DNA from: Vibrio nereis NBRC 15637
GTDB taxonomy: Bacteria > Pseudomonadota > Gammaproteobacteria > Enterobacterales > Vibrionaceae
Length of the DNA stretch: 64,000 nt
Assembly (NCBI RefSeq): GCF_001591105.1
Contig: NZ_BCUD01000002.1
Location: 62,001-126,000, forward strand
Direction of reading: 5' to 3'
A program made the position numbers and the translations under genes. Below, in pieces: positions 8,849 to 18,338 of this stretch. Every line of letters begins with the position of its first letter. Position 1 is the first letter of the stretch. The notes beneath the pieces are model-generated. The model was given only the letters and a program-made list of their open reading frames with translations. It was not told where the DNA came from and searched no databases.

Positions 8849-9137
8849 TCATTGCTGCAAATTGTAGACATAATGTTAAATGAATAATCACTGAAATAAC
8901 CTACAATTAGCGTCTTTGATCAGTAAATATTACTGCTTTTTATTTTTATAGCAGCAATATTTATTGTCACGAAAACTAAACAGCGGAGTTGTCTGAATAA
9001 TATGCAAAGCTACTGATATTCTACTGGTTACATTTTGATTACCAAAAGTATACCATTGGCTTTCCCCCTCCCATTGATGGATTTATGCGCTCGTAGTAGA
9101 GACATTCCTTTGTCTTTTGCGCGTTTAGGAAACATGT

Positions 9138-10982
9138 ATGTTTAAGAAATTTGAAGGATTTACTAACCCCTTCCCGGATCAAGAGCCTACACAACCACCC
9201 AGTGGCATTTTTGCATTCTGCCGCTATTACACACGTGGTTATGAAGTGCCACTTATCATTATGTCGATCATGTCGACCATTGTTGCCATCGTCGAAGTGT
9301 CGCTGTTTGGCGCCATGGGTAACTTGGTCGATTGGCTATCCAACAGCAACCCAGAAACCTTCTGGCAAGAAAACAGCGGCCAACTGATTTTTTATGGGGT
9401 GTTACTGGTTGTTGTCATGCCGATTTTGGTTGTGGGCTATTCACTGCTTGTCCACCAGACACTGCTTGGCAACTACCCAATGTCGATTCGTTGGCTGGCG
9501 CACCGCTATCTACTAAAGCAAAGTATCAACTTTTATCAGGATGACTTTGCAGGCCGAGTCGCCACCAAAGTGATGCAAACCTCGCTCGCGGTACGTGAAA
9601 CGGTGATGAAAACCATGGATGTGTTTGTTTACGTGTCCGTCTACTTCACCTCAATGGTTGTGCTACTTGCTCAAGCCGATATCCGCCTGATGATCCCAAT
9701 GCTTATCTGGCTGGCTTGCTATATTGGCATTCAGGCTTATTGCGTACCTAAGCTCAAGCGCGTCGCGTCAGAGCAGGCGGATGCTCGCTCGACCATGACA
9801 GGCCGCATCGTAGACAGCTACACCAACATCGCAACCGTTAAACTCTTCTCGCACAGTAAACGCGAAACTGAATACGCAGAAAAAGGCATGCGTGGGTTCC
9901 TAGATACTGTGTATCGCCAAATGCGCTTAGTGACTGGTTTCGACGTTGCGGTTGAAATCACCAACTACATTTTGGTGTTCTCGATTGGCGCAATGTCTGT
10001 TTACTTATGGATGGACAACTCCATCAGCGTGGGTGCGATTGCGATCGCGATTGCCCTTGCGCTGCGCATCAACGGCATGTCGATGTGGATCATGTGGGAA
10101 GTCGGTGCCCTGTTTGAAAACATGGGTACCGTGGTTGATGGTATGAAAACTCTATCGAAGCCTGTCGATATCCAAGATAAGCCGAATGCAAAAGACCTTG
10201 TCGTGAGTGAAGGTGGTATCGAGTTTGATAACGTCAGCTTCCACTACGGCGACAAAACCAAAGGCGTGATCAGCGATTTGAACTTACACATCAAACCGGG
10301 TGAGAAAGTCGGTTTAGTGGGCCGTTCTGGCGCGGGTAAATCGACGCTGGTGAACTTGTTGCTGCGTTTCCATGATGTAGAAAGCGGCAAAATCAAGATT
10401 GACGGTCAGGTGATTTCGGACGTCACACAAGATTCCCTGCGCGCGAAGATTGGTATGGTGACGCAAGATACGTCACTGCTGCACCGTTCGATTCGCGACA
10501 ACATTCTTTACGGCAATCCGGACGCAACAGAGGAAGATTTACTGCGCGCGACCAAACAAGCTCACGCCCATGAGTTTATCGAAACGCTGAGCGACCCATT
10601 TGGTAACACAGGCTATGATGCCCAAGTGGGTGAGCGCGGGGTGAAACTCTCGGGTGGTCAACGTCAACGTATCGCGATTTCCCGCGTTCTATTGAAAGAT
10701 GCGCCATTACTGATTCTGGATGAAGCCACCTCGGCACTGGATTCAGAAGTGGAAGCAGCAATTCAAGAAAGTTTGAACGAGCTAATGCAAGGGAAAACGG
10801 TGATCGCGATTGCACACCGCCTATCAACCATCGCCGCGATGGATCGCCTAATCGTGCTAGATAAAGGTGAAGTGGTGGAACAAGGCACGCACCAAGAGCT
10901 GATCAAGAGCGACGGTATCTATGCCCAGCTTTGGGCACACCAGACGGGTGGCTTTATCGGTGAAGATGCGAAAATAGCTTAA
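9138..10982 (+). CDS. ABC exporter, fused permease and ATPase
   Basis: This 614-aa protein is a half-transporter that should homodimerise. Six transmembrane segments occupy about residues 35-330. The nucleotide-binding domain follows, with Walker A GRSGAGKST, Q-loop VTQDTSLLHR, signature [13 protein letters not shown], Walker B LLILDEATSALDS and switch His in IAIAHRLST. The domain order and type place it with MsbA-like or multidrug/lipid exporters (ABCB type). It stands alone with no neighbouring adaptor or partner half-transporter, so a homodimer is expected. The substrate is unknown. A long hairpin (AGTTTACTT/AAGTAAACT) starts two bases after the stop. Confidence 0.93.
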   Translation: MFKKFEGFTNPFPDQEPTQPPSGIFAFCRYYTRGYEVPLIIMSIMSTIVAIVEVSLFGAMGNLVDWLSNSNPETFWQENSGQLIFYGVLLVVVMPILVVGYSLLVHQTLLGNYPMSIRWLAHRYLLKQSINFYQDDFAGRVATKVMQTSLAVRETVMKTMDVFVYVSVYFTSMVVLLAQADIRLMIPMLIWLACYIGIQAYCVPKLKRVASEQADARSTMTGRIVDSYTNIATVKLFSHSKRETEYAEKGMRGFLDTVYRQMRLVTGFDVAVEITNYILVFSIGAMSVYLWMDNSISVGAIAIAIALALRINGMSMWIMWEVGALFENMGTVVDGMKTLSKPVDIQDKPNAKDLVVSEGGIEFDNVSFHYGDKTKGVISDLNLHIKPGEKVGLVGRSGAGKSTLVNLLLRFHDVESGKIKIDGQVISDVTQDSLRAKIGMVTQDTSLLHRSIRDNILYGNPDATEEDLLRATKQAHAHEFIETLSDPFGNTGYDAQVGERGVKLSGGQRQRIAISRVLLKDAPLLILDEATSALDSEVEAAIQESLNELMQGKTVIAIAHRLSTIAAMDRLIVLDKGEVVEQGTHQELIKSDGIYAQLWAHQTGGFIGEDAKIA

Positions 10983-10983
10983 A

Positions 10984-11012
10984 AGTTTACTTTATTAAAA
11001 TATAAGTAAACT
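10984..11012 (+). terminator. Possible terminator after ABC exporter gene
   Basis: A 9-bp stem AGTTTACTT (10984-10992) and AAGTAAACT (11004-11012) encloses an 11-base AT-rich loop immediately after the stop codon. The stem is AT-rich and lacks a following T-run, so termination is only possible. Confidence 0.4.
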
Positions 11013-11080
11013 AATGAATGGCGACAAACTGGCCATAGCCGATTAAAAACGGGGTTCGCTGACAGTTTTCGCTATTCATT
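11013..11080. repeat. 68-bp imperfect inverted repeat
   Basis: The left arm AATGAATGGCGACAAACTG (11013-11031) pairs with the right arm CAGTTTTCGCTATTCATT (11063-11080) apart from two differences, around a 31-base centre. It could be a small non-autonomous mobile element (MITE-like), a hairpin at the edge of the accessory island or a terminator. I did not find a second copy in this window. Confidence 0.5.
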
Positions 11081-11700
11081 TTCATGTGGATTTAGCTAAA
11101 CCGCTTACATCAGGTAATCAAAGGAAAGCGAACATACGTTCTAGCTTGTTCATTTTTTTGTGACTCTGAATACACTACATTACCAATATATAGCGACCAT
11201 GCATCATACATGTGGCTCACGAATTTATGCCGCAATATATGTAGCTTGTCCACTAAGAAAGTGTTTAGGCAAAGCACTTTTTACACATTCCCACTCTGCA
11301 TAGATTTGTTTTCCCAAAAAGCTTAGCTATCCTTCAGCATCATCAAATGTGTGAGCAAGTTGTAAATAGTCACGCCACCAGTTCTACTCTCTACGAACGA
11401 TGCCATACGCTTGAATGAAAGTTATCCAGTTCATTGGATTATTAAGGTACTTTCTAGCCAACAAGCTAATATATAAAGTCCTATCAAGCTTCACTGAACT
11501 TAGCTCTTCTAGTATGGATGATATAATATAAGTTGTAAGCACAGTCTAAAACAGAGACTCAATGCAACAATTCAACTGTTAAAAAAATTTATAGCATATT
11601 TTAGATACTGGCATACATAATGACGCGAATTATCGTGGAAAATTTACTGAGCGACAATATAATGTAGCGATTAAGATTTTAACTCTGGTGTGCCTTAAAA
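11081..11700. other. AT-rich gene-poor stretch upstream of accessory gene pair
   Basis: About 620 bases without a convincing reading frame on either strand. The composition is more AT-rich than neighbouring coding DNA, and I see no tRNA or recognisable transposase remnant. It may contain the promoter of the next gene and decayed sequence from past insertions. Confidence 0.5.
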
Positions 11701-12831
11701 ATGTTTGAAAACAACTACCTTTCCCCAATTCGAAATTACTGGTTTGTCCGCTCGGGGCAAGACGGCGGTGAATTCTTCGAACATTTTAATAACAGTTCTG
11801 TAATCGCTATTGGTCACGCTGACGAAACTCCGTTCAACTTTACAAATGGACATATACTTACAGACAAAAATAAAGATGAAATTATTAACGCAGTTAAAGT
11901 CTATCTCCGTAATCGACGGAAAAAGCCAAGCGTAGTGGGTAATATTGGAGGACAGTTAACAAGGTTCCTGAAAGAGATTAAAAAAGACGATATCATTGTT
12001 ACTGTCAAAGGTGACCGTATCGTTGCAGGTAAGGTGGTTTCTGACTGTTACTACAGCAGTGAAGCTATCCATCCTCACCACTATACCGATGATGATAAGC
12101 AAGCTAGCGAACCATGCCGATATACTCTGCGCTTCAATGTAAAATGGGGGAAACGCAAAGACCGCGGTTTAGTTCCATATAACTTAGAGAAAACACTTCG
12201 CACACCTCTAACTGTCGCCCACTTAAACAAAGAAGATCAGGTTGCTGCTCTTAATCACTGGTTGTTTCCTGTCTATTATACCAATGAGCAAATACGCTGT
12301 ACCCTTAAGATCGCTACTACACAACAAATTCAGAATCGACAATTAACTCGCCTTTCTTTAGCTTTAGATGAACTAGAGCTTTTGTCTGGTTACGTCAACT
12401 CTTTAGAGGATGACTTAAATAACTTAAGTATTTCGGGTTATAAGTCATTTGTACGCACAAACGAAGAGTCATACGTCTATACGCTGACTGCTCAGCACTT
12501 ATTTATGTCTCCTGGTTATCAGTTCCTCCAGTTTGCTTCATTTGAAAATAATACAGCTAAAACCATTCTTTTCACTGCCGTACTTTACTCATTATTCAAC
12601 CCTGATGCCGCTGCTATGGCTGAGATGCTTCCACCTGACTTACCAGTTGAAGAAGTACAACATATTACAGCATCAATAAAAAATAAGATCTCAAACTTTG
12701 ACGCACTAAGAGAGAGTTTGAGTGTTGGATTGCCTGAGCCAGATCTTTCACCGTCAAACGATTCTGCCATACTGGAATCTACTGATGATGGTTTTGGTGA
12801 TGGTGAAGCAATTGACGATAGCATGCTATAG
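11701..12831 (+). CDS. Uncharacterised protein with PUA/EVE-like N-terminal domain, possible defence-type gene
   Basis: I recognise no named family for the whole 376-aa protein. The first 150 or so residues look like the EVE/PUA-like or Mrr-N-like fold found in restriction and other nucleic-acid-sensing proteins: YWFVRSGQDGGEFFEHF, then VIAIGHADE, then a helical block, KKDDIIVTVKGDRIVAGKVV and RYTLRFNVKWG. The C-terminal half (about 200-345) is helical with no motif I can name, and the last 30 residues are acidic and probably disordered. The ribosome site is weak (GGTGTG). The gene is followed 27 bases later by a membrane coiled-coil gene on the same strand, so the two probably form one operon. 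The AT-rich setting suggests horizontal acquisition. Function is not established. Confidence 0.75.
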   Translation: MFENNYLSPIRNYWFVRSGQDGGEFFEHFNNSSVIAIGHADETPFNFTNGHILTDKNKDEIINAVKVYLRNRRKKPSVVGNIGGQLTRFLKEIKKDDIIVTVKGDRIVAGKVVSDCYYSSEAIHPHHYTDDDKQASEPCRYTLRFNVKWGKRKDRGLVPYNLEKTLRTPLTVAHLNKEDQVAALNHWLFPVYYTNEQIRCTLKIATTQQIQNRQLTRLSLALDELELLSGYVNSLEDDLNNLSISGYKSFVRTNEESYVYTLTAQHLFMSPGYQFLQFASFENNTAKTILFTAVLYSLFNPDAAAMAEMLPPDLPVEEVQHITASIKNKISNFDALRESLSVGLPEPDLSPSNDSAILESTDDGFGDGEAIDDSML

Positions 12832-12858
12832 TCTAGCGACTAGTATTCGCGACAGATA

Positions 12859-13581
12859 ATGATGAACTCTTCGGAAAATCAGCAAAGTATATTTGCCAAA
12901 CTTCTAGACAAAGCAGAACCAATTCATTATTTGGTTCTAAGCTTGGCGATTTTGATCGGTGGCGTTTGGGCTGCTTACACGTTCATTTCTACCTCAGAGA
13001 TCGAAATGGCGCAAAAAGAATTAGCTAGAATCCAGCAAGATCAGATCCAAGTTGAAAAACAGCTTGAAGAGAAAACAATTAAATTAGAGCAGCTAAAAGA
13101 ACGAATTAAAGGTGCCAACTCAAGTAACATTCAAATAAATGGACAAGTAACCGAGTTACCAAACGATAAATTTGGTCTAATAATTAATGTACTTGTCCAA
13201 AACACTGGTGAAAATAATGTAGCTATGAGTTGGACCAATTCCCCGTTAAAAGTATTTAGGATGGACTATAAGGATGGTGATAAAGTTGCATTTCGCGATG
13301 TTTACACACCTAAAATTTGGGCTCCATCTCCAAATAAAAAGAAATTTTACGAGAAACTACACTTATTCGTTGGTGTCAGGAAAGAACTTTCATTCTTTGT
13401 AGAGTTACCTAAAGAAGGTCTTTACTACATTACTTTTAAAGCAGAAACTGACGAAACAACTGCCGAAAAAGTTGATGATGCTGGCCACTGGTTTACTTCC
13501 AAGTACATATATGTTGAAAAAACGGAACCAGAGAAAATACAACCAATTGTTGTTGATATGGGTGACTTATTAATGAAATAA
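12859..13581 (+). CDS. Uncharacterised membrane-anchored coiled-coil protein
   Basis: This 240-aa protein has one hydrophobic segment at about residues 25-45 (HYLVLSLAILIGGVWAAYTF). A charged coiled coil follows at about 48-90 (repeats of K-E-L-A-R-I-Q and E-K-Q-L-E-E-K), then a beta-rich domain from about 95 to 230 that resembles an immunoglobulin-like or C2-like sandwich. There is no catalytic motif. It lies 27 bases after the PUA/EVE-like gene and appears to be its partner, so a membrane-linked effector or scaffold is conceivable, but that is a guess. Alternative start ATGs are adjacent at 12859 and 12862. A short GC-stem and T-run follow the stop. Confidence 0.75.
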   Translation: MMNSSENQQSIFAKLLDKAEPIHYLVLSLAILIGGVWAAYTFISTSEIEMAQKELARIQQDQIQVEKQLEEKTIKLEQLKERIKGANSSNIQINGQVTELPNDKFGLIINVLVQNTGENNVAMSWTNSPLKVFRMDYKDGDKVAFRDVYTPKIWAPSPNKKKFYEKLHLFVGVRKELSFFVELPKEGLYYITFKAETDETTAEKVDDAGHWFTSKYIYVEKTEPEKIQPIVVDMGDLLMK

Positions 13582-13603
13582 AAGGAGCCGTTAGGCTTTT
13601 TTA
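13581..13603 (+). terminator. Probable terminator of the two-gene accessory unit
   Basis: Immediately after the stop, AAAGGAGCC-GTTA-GGCTTTTTT can form a short hairpin with G·U pairs followed by a six-T run. Position and T-run support termination on the plus strand. Confidence 0.6.
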
Positions 13604-14428
13604 TTCGATAAAGTGAGACTGGTAGTATTTGGGGGTGACGGCAATACGCTTTTTAAAGTGCTTTTGAAAGTGAGCCTGATCGGTAAACCCAAGCTCGTAC
13701 GCCACCTGCGCTATTTCCTGCCCTGATTTGAGCATCACTTTCGCGCGTTTGATTTTTTCATCCATCAGATACGCATGTGGGGGCAAACCGTACTGGTGTT
13801 TAAAGGCGCGTAATAACTGGTATCGGCTCATTCCTACTTCTTGAGAAAGTGACTCTAACTCGTGGATTTGCGCGATTTCATCGAGTAATTTTTCTTTCAC
13901 CCGTGTTAGCGCGGCAGAAGGCGTCCGCATGGGTTGAGTTTGTGTACATTGGCCCAACGATGCTTCGAGAAAATCGTATAGACGGCTCTGAACTTCGAGC
14001 AACGTCGACTCATTGAGAAGTGCTGAAAATAGCTGTTGATAGCGAGATTTAATCACCTCATTACGCTCCAAATCAGCACGAAACGCGCTGTAATCCATCG
14101 AGGTACGGATAGAGCTGGCATCCAATACCTCTTGCTGCCATTCTCCCATCTGCTCGGTATTGGCAAACAACATGGTGTAAGACCATGTTCCTGCTTCTGG
14201 GTTGCATGAATGAACATCTGCTGGGTTGATGGTCACAATATCGCCTGCACCAATATGATGAGAGGTATTGCGGTTTTGGTAGCTAGCACGTCCTTGCTCA
14301 ATCAAGCCGAACGAAAATTCATCGTGCGAATGGGACTGGTAGCAAGCACTGCTGCGATTGGCAATGCGTAACTCTATCCAAGGCAGGATGGTACTTTGTT
14401 TAAAGCGGGCGCTTGTGTCCTTTTTCAT
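13601..14428 (-). CDS. AraC family transcriptional regulator with cupin sensor
   Basis: The protein is 275 aa if started at ATG 14428, which has AAGGTTAAGGG upstream; the longer frame begins with TTG. The N-terminal half (about 25-120) is an AraC-type cupin with the H-S-H-D-E-F-S-F strand. The C-terminal half carries two helix-turn-helix motifs ending A-H-F-Q-K-H-F-K-K-R. It follows the LysE-type exporter gene by about 20 bases on the same strand, an arrangement in which the regulator controls the exporter. The ligand is probably an amino acid or an exported metabolite, by inference. It converges on the accessory pair ending at 13581. Confidence 0.9.
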   Translation of the reverse strand: MKKDTSARFKQSTILPWIELRIANRSSACYQSHSHDEFSFGLIEQGRASYQNRNTSHHIGAGDIVTINPADVHSCNPEAGTWSYTMLFANTEQMGEWQQEVLDASSIRTSMDYSAFRADLERNEVIKSRYQQLFSALLNESTLLEVQSRLYDFLEASLGQCTQTQPMRTPSAALTRVKEKLLDEIAQIHELESLSQEVGMSRYQLLRAFKHQYGLPPHAYLMDEKIKRAKVMLKSGQEIAQVAYELGFTDQAHFQKHFKKRIAVTPKYYQSHFIE

Positions 14429-14448
14429 TCCCTTAACCTTCCATGTCG

Positions 14449-15042
14449 CTAAATCCAAATCATGCTGACAGAGGCCATCAATGTGATCGCCATGACTTGA
14501 TTAAAAGTACGCTGCTTACGCGGAGTTTCAAGAAATTTCGTGAACGCCTGTCCTAAAATCGCCCAACACCCTACGCCAATCACACACGCAATCAAAGAAA
14601 CCAGCGTAAACATCCACAGCCATTTTTGCTGTTCTAATTGGCCGATGACGTATAAGCTGACGCCCGACATCGCGACCAACCAAGCTTTAGGGTTCAGTAA
14701 CTGAGTCAACGAGCCTTGCCACCAGCCTGAATGCTCGGCCTTACCCACGGTGACCTTTTCCACGGGGGCTGTGAAAATTTTATAAGCCAGATAAACAAGA
14801 AAAAGACTGCCAAATACCTGTAACCCCCGCTCTAGCATTGGCAACCATTGCGAGAGCTGATGCAATAGCGCGCCAGATACATAGACGACGAAGGCATAAG
14901 CCAACGACGCTCCCATCACCAGTTTGGTTGCTTCTGCTTTGCCCTGCTGCACCGCCGTCGAAATCGCGAGAATATTGACAGGGCCAGGCGTAACGGCGCC
15001 AACCAAAGCAAACCCCATCATCGCTAGCATCACATTATTCAT
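14449..15042 (-). CDS. LysE/RhtB family amino-acid exporter
   Basis: The 197-aa inner-membrane protein has about six hydrophobic segments and the LysE family's N-terminal signature G-x-V-T-P-G-P-x-N. The ATG at 15042 is supported by AAGGAGAAGGAG upstream; the longer frame to 15090 is not. Family members export lysine, homoserine, threonine or related amino acids. It is followed by the AraC regulator at 14428. The C-terminus ends in an unusual MIWI. The substrate cannot be assigned. Confidence 0.9.
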   Translation of the reverse strand: MNNVMLAMMGFALVGAVTPGPVNILAISTAVQQGKAEATKLVMGASLAYAFVVYVSGALLHQLSQWLPMLERGLQVFGSLFLVYLAYKIFTAPVEKVTVGKAEHSGWWQGSLTQLLNPKAWLVAMSGVSLYVIGQLEQQKWLWMFTLVSLIACVIGVGCWAILGQAFTKFLETPRKQRTFNQVMAITLMASVSMIWI

Positions 15043-15123
15043 TGTTATCTCCTTCTCCTTGGAAGAGACAAGATAACCAAATCGGTGCACGCATTATTGT
15101 ATGAAATTGCAAACGTTAGGCAT

Positions 15124-15149
15124 AAAAAAGCCACGCATAATCGCGTGGC
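15124..15149 (-). terminator. Terminator downstream of pirin gene
   Basis: GCCACGC (15130-15136) pairs with GCGTGGC (15143-15149) around a 6-base loop. On the minus strand it is followed by six T residues, fitting a terminator for the minus-strand gene that stops at 15220. Confidence 0.8.
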
Positions 15150-15219
15150 AAGTGCTTCATAAGGTTGGCAGTGGATTTGTCACCTTTCGCACATCAAAGA
15201 GGTTTAAAGTAAACCTCAA

Positions 15220-16068
15220 TTAATAGGTTTCAAATACGCCCGAACTGTATTCTTTAATGGTTTGCTCAATTTCTTCCATGCTGTTCATCACGAACGGGCC
15301 ATAGTGAACAACGGGTTCATCAATCGGTTCACCGATAAAAATCAACACACCGCTTGATTGGCTCGCGCTCAGGTTGACAAGTTCACCTTTGGAAAGCAGC
15401 ACCATCTCACCCTGCTTGGCTTCGCGGTCGCCCACTTCAATCGCGCCTTGATACACATACAGCATCATGTTGAAACCAGCGGGCGTGGTTAGTTCAAGCG
15501 TCTGTCCCGCGTTTGAGCGCCAGTCAGCAACCGTCGCTGCAACCCCGGTTTTCGTCAACGGGCCACTGAGTTCTTCACCATTGGCGATAATTGACCCCGC
15601 CAAAACGCGTAACATACCCGCTTGCTCGGTTTGATGCTCAGTGATCATCTCCGGCTGAAAATCAAAGTACTGCGCAGGTTTCATCTTGTCGCGTGCAGGC
15701 TGGTTAATCCAGATCTGGAATCCGTGTAAATCGCCGTCTTCCATAATCGGCATTTCGCTGTGGATCACTCCTCGTCCAGCAGCCATCCACTGAGCGCCAC
15801 CACTTTTCAACTCGCCAACGTTACCCATATGATCGCGATGCTGAAAATGCCCTTTCAGCATATACGTTAACGTTTCGATACCACGGTGTGGATGCGGTGG
15901 AAAGCCGCCCACATAATCTGAGCGCTGATCGGACTTAAGTTCATCCATCATCAAAAACGGCGAGAAACGAGCATTATTAAAACCAGCAACTCGCTGGATC
16001 TTCACGCCGTCACCATCAGAGGTGGCATGCGATCTGATTTGTTGAGTGATTTCACGATAGTTGCTCAT
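15220..16068 (-). CDS. Pirin family bicupin protein
   Basis: This 282-aa protein is a typical bacterial pirin. Metal-binding residues are visible in the first cupin: FPPHPHRGIETLTYML (H-x-H) followed by HRDHMGN and a late E/H pair (GVIHSEMP). Pirins bind Fe(II); some oxidise quercetin, and others act as redox sensors or protein regulators, so the exact role is open. The start at 16068 has AGAAGAAC nearby. It has its own terminator at 15124-15149 and is not obviously co-transcribed with neighbours. Confidence 0.93.
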   Translation of the reverse strand: MSNYREITQQIRSHATSDGDGVKIQRVAGFNNARFSPFLMMDELKSDQRSDYVGGFPPHPHRGIETLTYMLKGHFQHRDHMGNVGELKSGGAQWMAAGRGVIHSEMPIMEDGDLHGFQIWINQPARDKMKPAQYFDFQPEMITEHQTEQAGMLRVLAGSIIANGEELSGPLTKTGVAATVADWRSNAGQTLELTTPAGFNMMLYVYQGAIEVGDREAKQGEMVLLSKGELVNLSASQSSGVLIFIGEPIDEPVVHYGPFVMNSMEEIEQTIKEYSSGVFETY

Positions 16069-16193
16069 AGTTCTTCTCCGTCTGACTTATGAGATAAGTC
16101 TATTACGTTGTAAGAAAAACTATGACTGGAGAGATTAGAGCCACTTATTCGAAAAATTCGAAGTAGTTTGCCGTTAACTAAGCGAAATCAAGC

Positions 16194-16826
16194 TCAATCG
16201 ACTGCGATGTTCTCTTGCCAATATTGATAAAGTGCCGAGATATTTCCAGAGCAGAGCAACGCCATCACACCTGTTAGCTGTTCGTCTTGCCACGTCCACC
16301 AAGCCATCTCCAATAACTGCTCTATCTCTGATTGAGAAAAGCGGAACTTAATGTGCTTGGCAGGGTTGGAGCCGACGACCTCATAAGGAGCCACATCTTT
16401 GGTTACGACGGCTCGGCTGGCAATGACCGCGCCATCCCCAATTTTAACCCCGGCCATAATCATCGCTTCTGAGCCAATCCATACATCGTTACCAATAACA
16501 GTATCCCCCGCTCGCTGGAAACCATCTGCAGCGCCCGCAAAGTTCTCATTGTCTTGATAGAAGAAAGGGAAGGTTGTCACCCAGTCGGTTCGATGGCCCT
16601 GGTTTCCCGCCATCATGAAAACCGCACCAGAGCCAATCGAACAGAAACTGCCTATGATGAGTTTATCGACGTCATTTCGATCAGGGGCTAAATAGCGAGC
16701 GCAGTCATCAAAGCTGTGAGCATGGTAATAACCAGAGTAATAACTGTGGCGGCCAACGATAATGTTTGGGTTGGTGATTTGCTCAACAATAGACTTACCC
16801 GCAAAAGGAGATTCAAAATAATTCAT
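16194..16826 (-). CDS. catB-like: CatB-type xenobiotic acyltransferase (chloramphenicol acetyltransferase-like)
   Basis: The 210-aa protein has left-handed beta-helix hexapeptide repeats ([31 protein letters not shown]) and the CatB N-terminus [16 protein letters not shown] with [19 protein letters not shown]. Family members O-acetylate chloramphenicol and similar compounds using acetyl-CoA. The catalytic-type His in the HSFDD motif is retained. The start at 16826 matches the family; the longer frame to 16868 does not. The ribosome site is weak. Chromosomal Vibrio copies are common and need not confer clinical resistance. Confidence 0.92.
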   Translation of the reverse strand: MNYFESPFAGKSIVEQITNPNIIVGRHSYYSGYYHAHSFDDCARYLAPDRNDVDKLIIGSFCSIGSGAVFMMAGNQGHRTDWVTTFPFFYQDNENFAGAADGFQRAGDTVIGNDVWIGSEAMIMAGVKIGDGAVIASRAVVTKDVAPYEVVGSNPAKHIKFRFSQSEIEQLLEMAWWTWQDEQLTGVMALLCSGNISALYQYWQENIAVD

Positions 16827-16990
16827 AAGGTTAGTGACACTGTCTATATACGTTCTATTGAACACCAATCTAACATAATTTGCCCATTTCGTTTAATCGA
16901 GCGGCATCGCACTCCCCCAAACGGAGACTGGTAATCAAAGGTCATCGCGCTAATATAACGATTCCTATTATCAAGGACGTTATAACAACA

Positions 16991-18289
16991 ATGATGCATG
17001 CTCTAGAATTCACAGACGCAGGGGTCAAATACACCCCACACACGTTCCAAGTACCGTTGGACTATTCCGATGAAAGCAAAGGCCATATAGAGGTGTTTGC
17101 GCGCGCATTGTCGCTCGTCGCTGATGGCGAAAGCACTAAGCCGTGGTTGGTGTACCTTCAAGGTGGTCCGGGATTTCCGTCACCACGTCAAAATGGCAAC
17201 AATGGCTGGGTCAAACGCGTTTTGCAGCAATATCGTGTGCTGCTGCTTGATCAACGCGGCACAGGGAATAGCTCCGTCATCCATACGCAAACTCTCAGCC
17301 ATTTAAGCGCTGGAGAACAGGCGGAATATCTCAGCCATTTCCGCGCGGACAACATCGTGCGCGACGCCGAATTTATCCGTCAGCAATTTAATGTCGATAA
17401 GTGGGCGATTTTAGGCCAAAGCTTTGGTGGCTTTTGTTCGTTAACCTACCTATCAATGTTCCCAGAAAGCCTGTCTCGCAGTTACATCACAGGTGGCGTG
17501 CCTTCGATTTCTCGCCATCCGGATGATGTTTATAACGCCACATTCAAGCGCACCATGGAAAAGAACCAAGCGTTCTTCCAGCAGTTTCCACAAGCACAAC
17601 AAATGTGCCAAAAGATTGCTGACCACCTGTTGGAAAACGACGAATTCTTGCCGAACGGCCAACGTTTCACGGTTGAGCAATTCCAGCAAATTGGTATTAG
17701 CTTTGGCATGAGTGACACCTTCTTGCCGACGTATTACCAGCTAGAAAACGCGTTTGTGACGATTAACGGCAAGCCTCAGCTGCGCTATGAGTTTTTGAAC
17801 AGCATGCTGATGCAGCAAGGTTTCCAGACCAATCCGATCTACGCCATTCTGCACGAGTCGATTTACTGCCAAGGCTTTGCTTCCAACTGGAGTGCACACC
17901 GCGTGCGCCAGATCCGTGACGAGTTCAACTACCAAAAAGGGCAGCCGTTTTACTTTACGGGTGAAATGGTTTTCCCGTGGATGTTCGATCAATACGAGTG
18001 CTTAAAACCATTGAAGCAAGCGGCACATATTCTGGCCGAGAAAGAAGACTGGGGCCCGCTCTACGACACAGAGCAACTGGCCAACAACAAAGTACCCGTC
18101 AGCTGCGCGGTTTATGCGGATGATATGTTTGTTGAAATGGATATTAGTCGCGAAACCCTAGCACAGATCCCGCACTCCAAGGCGTGGATCACCAATGAAT
18201 ACGAGCACAACGGCCTGCGTGCCGATGGTGAGCGTGTTCTCGATAAGCTGATTGAGATGGGTGAGCAAACCGCCGCGACGTTAGTGTAA
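16991..18289 (+). CDS. pip: Prolyl aminopeptidase (S33 family alpha/beta hydrolase)
   Basis: This 432-aa cytoplasmic peptidase releases N-terminal proline. It has the oxyanion-hole motif GGPGFPSPR, nucleophile Ser in GQSFGGFC, and the C-terminal His in NEYEHNGLRADG. The length matches the longer Aeromonas-type enzyme rather than the short 310-aa type. The frame is open from 16880, but tandem ATGs at 16991/16994 give the expected N-terminus; the upstream part would add a basic stretch atypical of the family. It stands divergent from catB-like and convergent with a LysR gene, with a terminator between. Confidence 0.92.
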   Translation: MMHALEFTDAGVKYTPHTFQVPLDYSDESKGHIEVFARALSLVADGESTKPWLVYLQGGPGFPSPRQNGNNGWVKRVLQQYRVLLLDQRGTGNSSVIHTQTLSHLSAGEQAEYLSHFRADNIVRDAEFIRQQFNVDKWAILGQSFGGFCSLTYLSMFPESLSRSYITGGVPSISRHPDDVYNATFKRTMEKNQAFFQQFPQAQQMCQKIADHLLENDEFLPNGQRFTVEQFQQIGISFGMSDTFLPTYYQLENAFVTINGKPQLRYEFLNSMLMQQGFQTNPIYAILHESIYCQGFASNWSAHRVRQIRDEFNYQKGQPFYFTGEMVFPWMFDQYECLKPLKQAAHILAEKEDWGPLYDTEQLANNKVPVSCAVYADDMFVEMDISRETLAQIPHSKAWITNEYEHNGLRADGERVLDKLIEMGEQTAATLV

Positions 18290-18294
18290 TCAAT

Positions 18295-18321
18295 AAGCCC
18301 TCAATAAATCATTGGGGGCTT
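18295..18321. terminator. Terminator between convergent pip and LysR genes
   Basis: AAGCCCTCAAT (18295-18305) pairs with ATTGGGGGCTT (18311-18321), one G·U pair, 5-base loop. It lies 5 bases past the pip stop and 18 before the LysR stop. Confidence 0.75.
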
Positions 18322-18338
18322 CTCTTCTCAGGTAACAG

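Noticed and set aside
11081..11700. Integron cassette or attC site in the AT-rich stretch
   Set aside because: No GTTRRRY/RYYYAAC core pair was seen; the inverted repeat at 11013 does not fit.
12585..12824. 79-aa minus-strand frame inside the PUA/EVE-like gene
   Set aside because: It is an antisense frame of the supported gene with no independent evidence.
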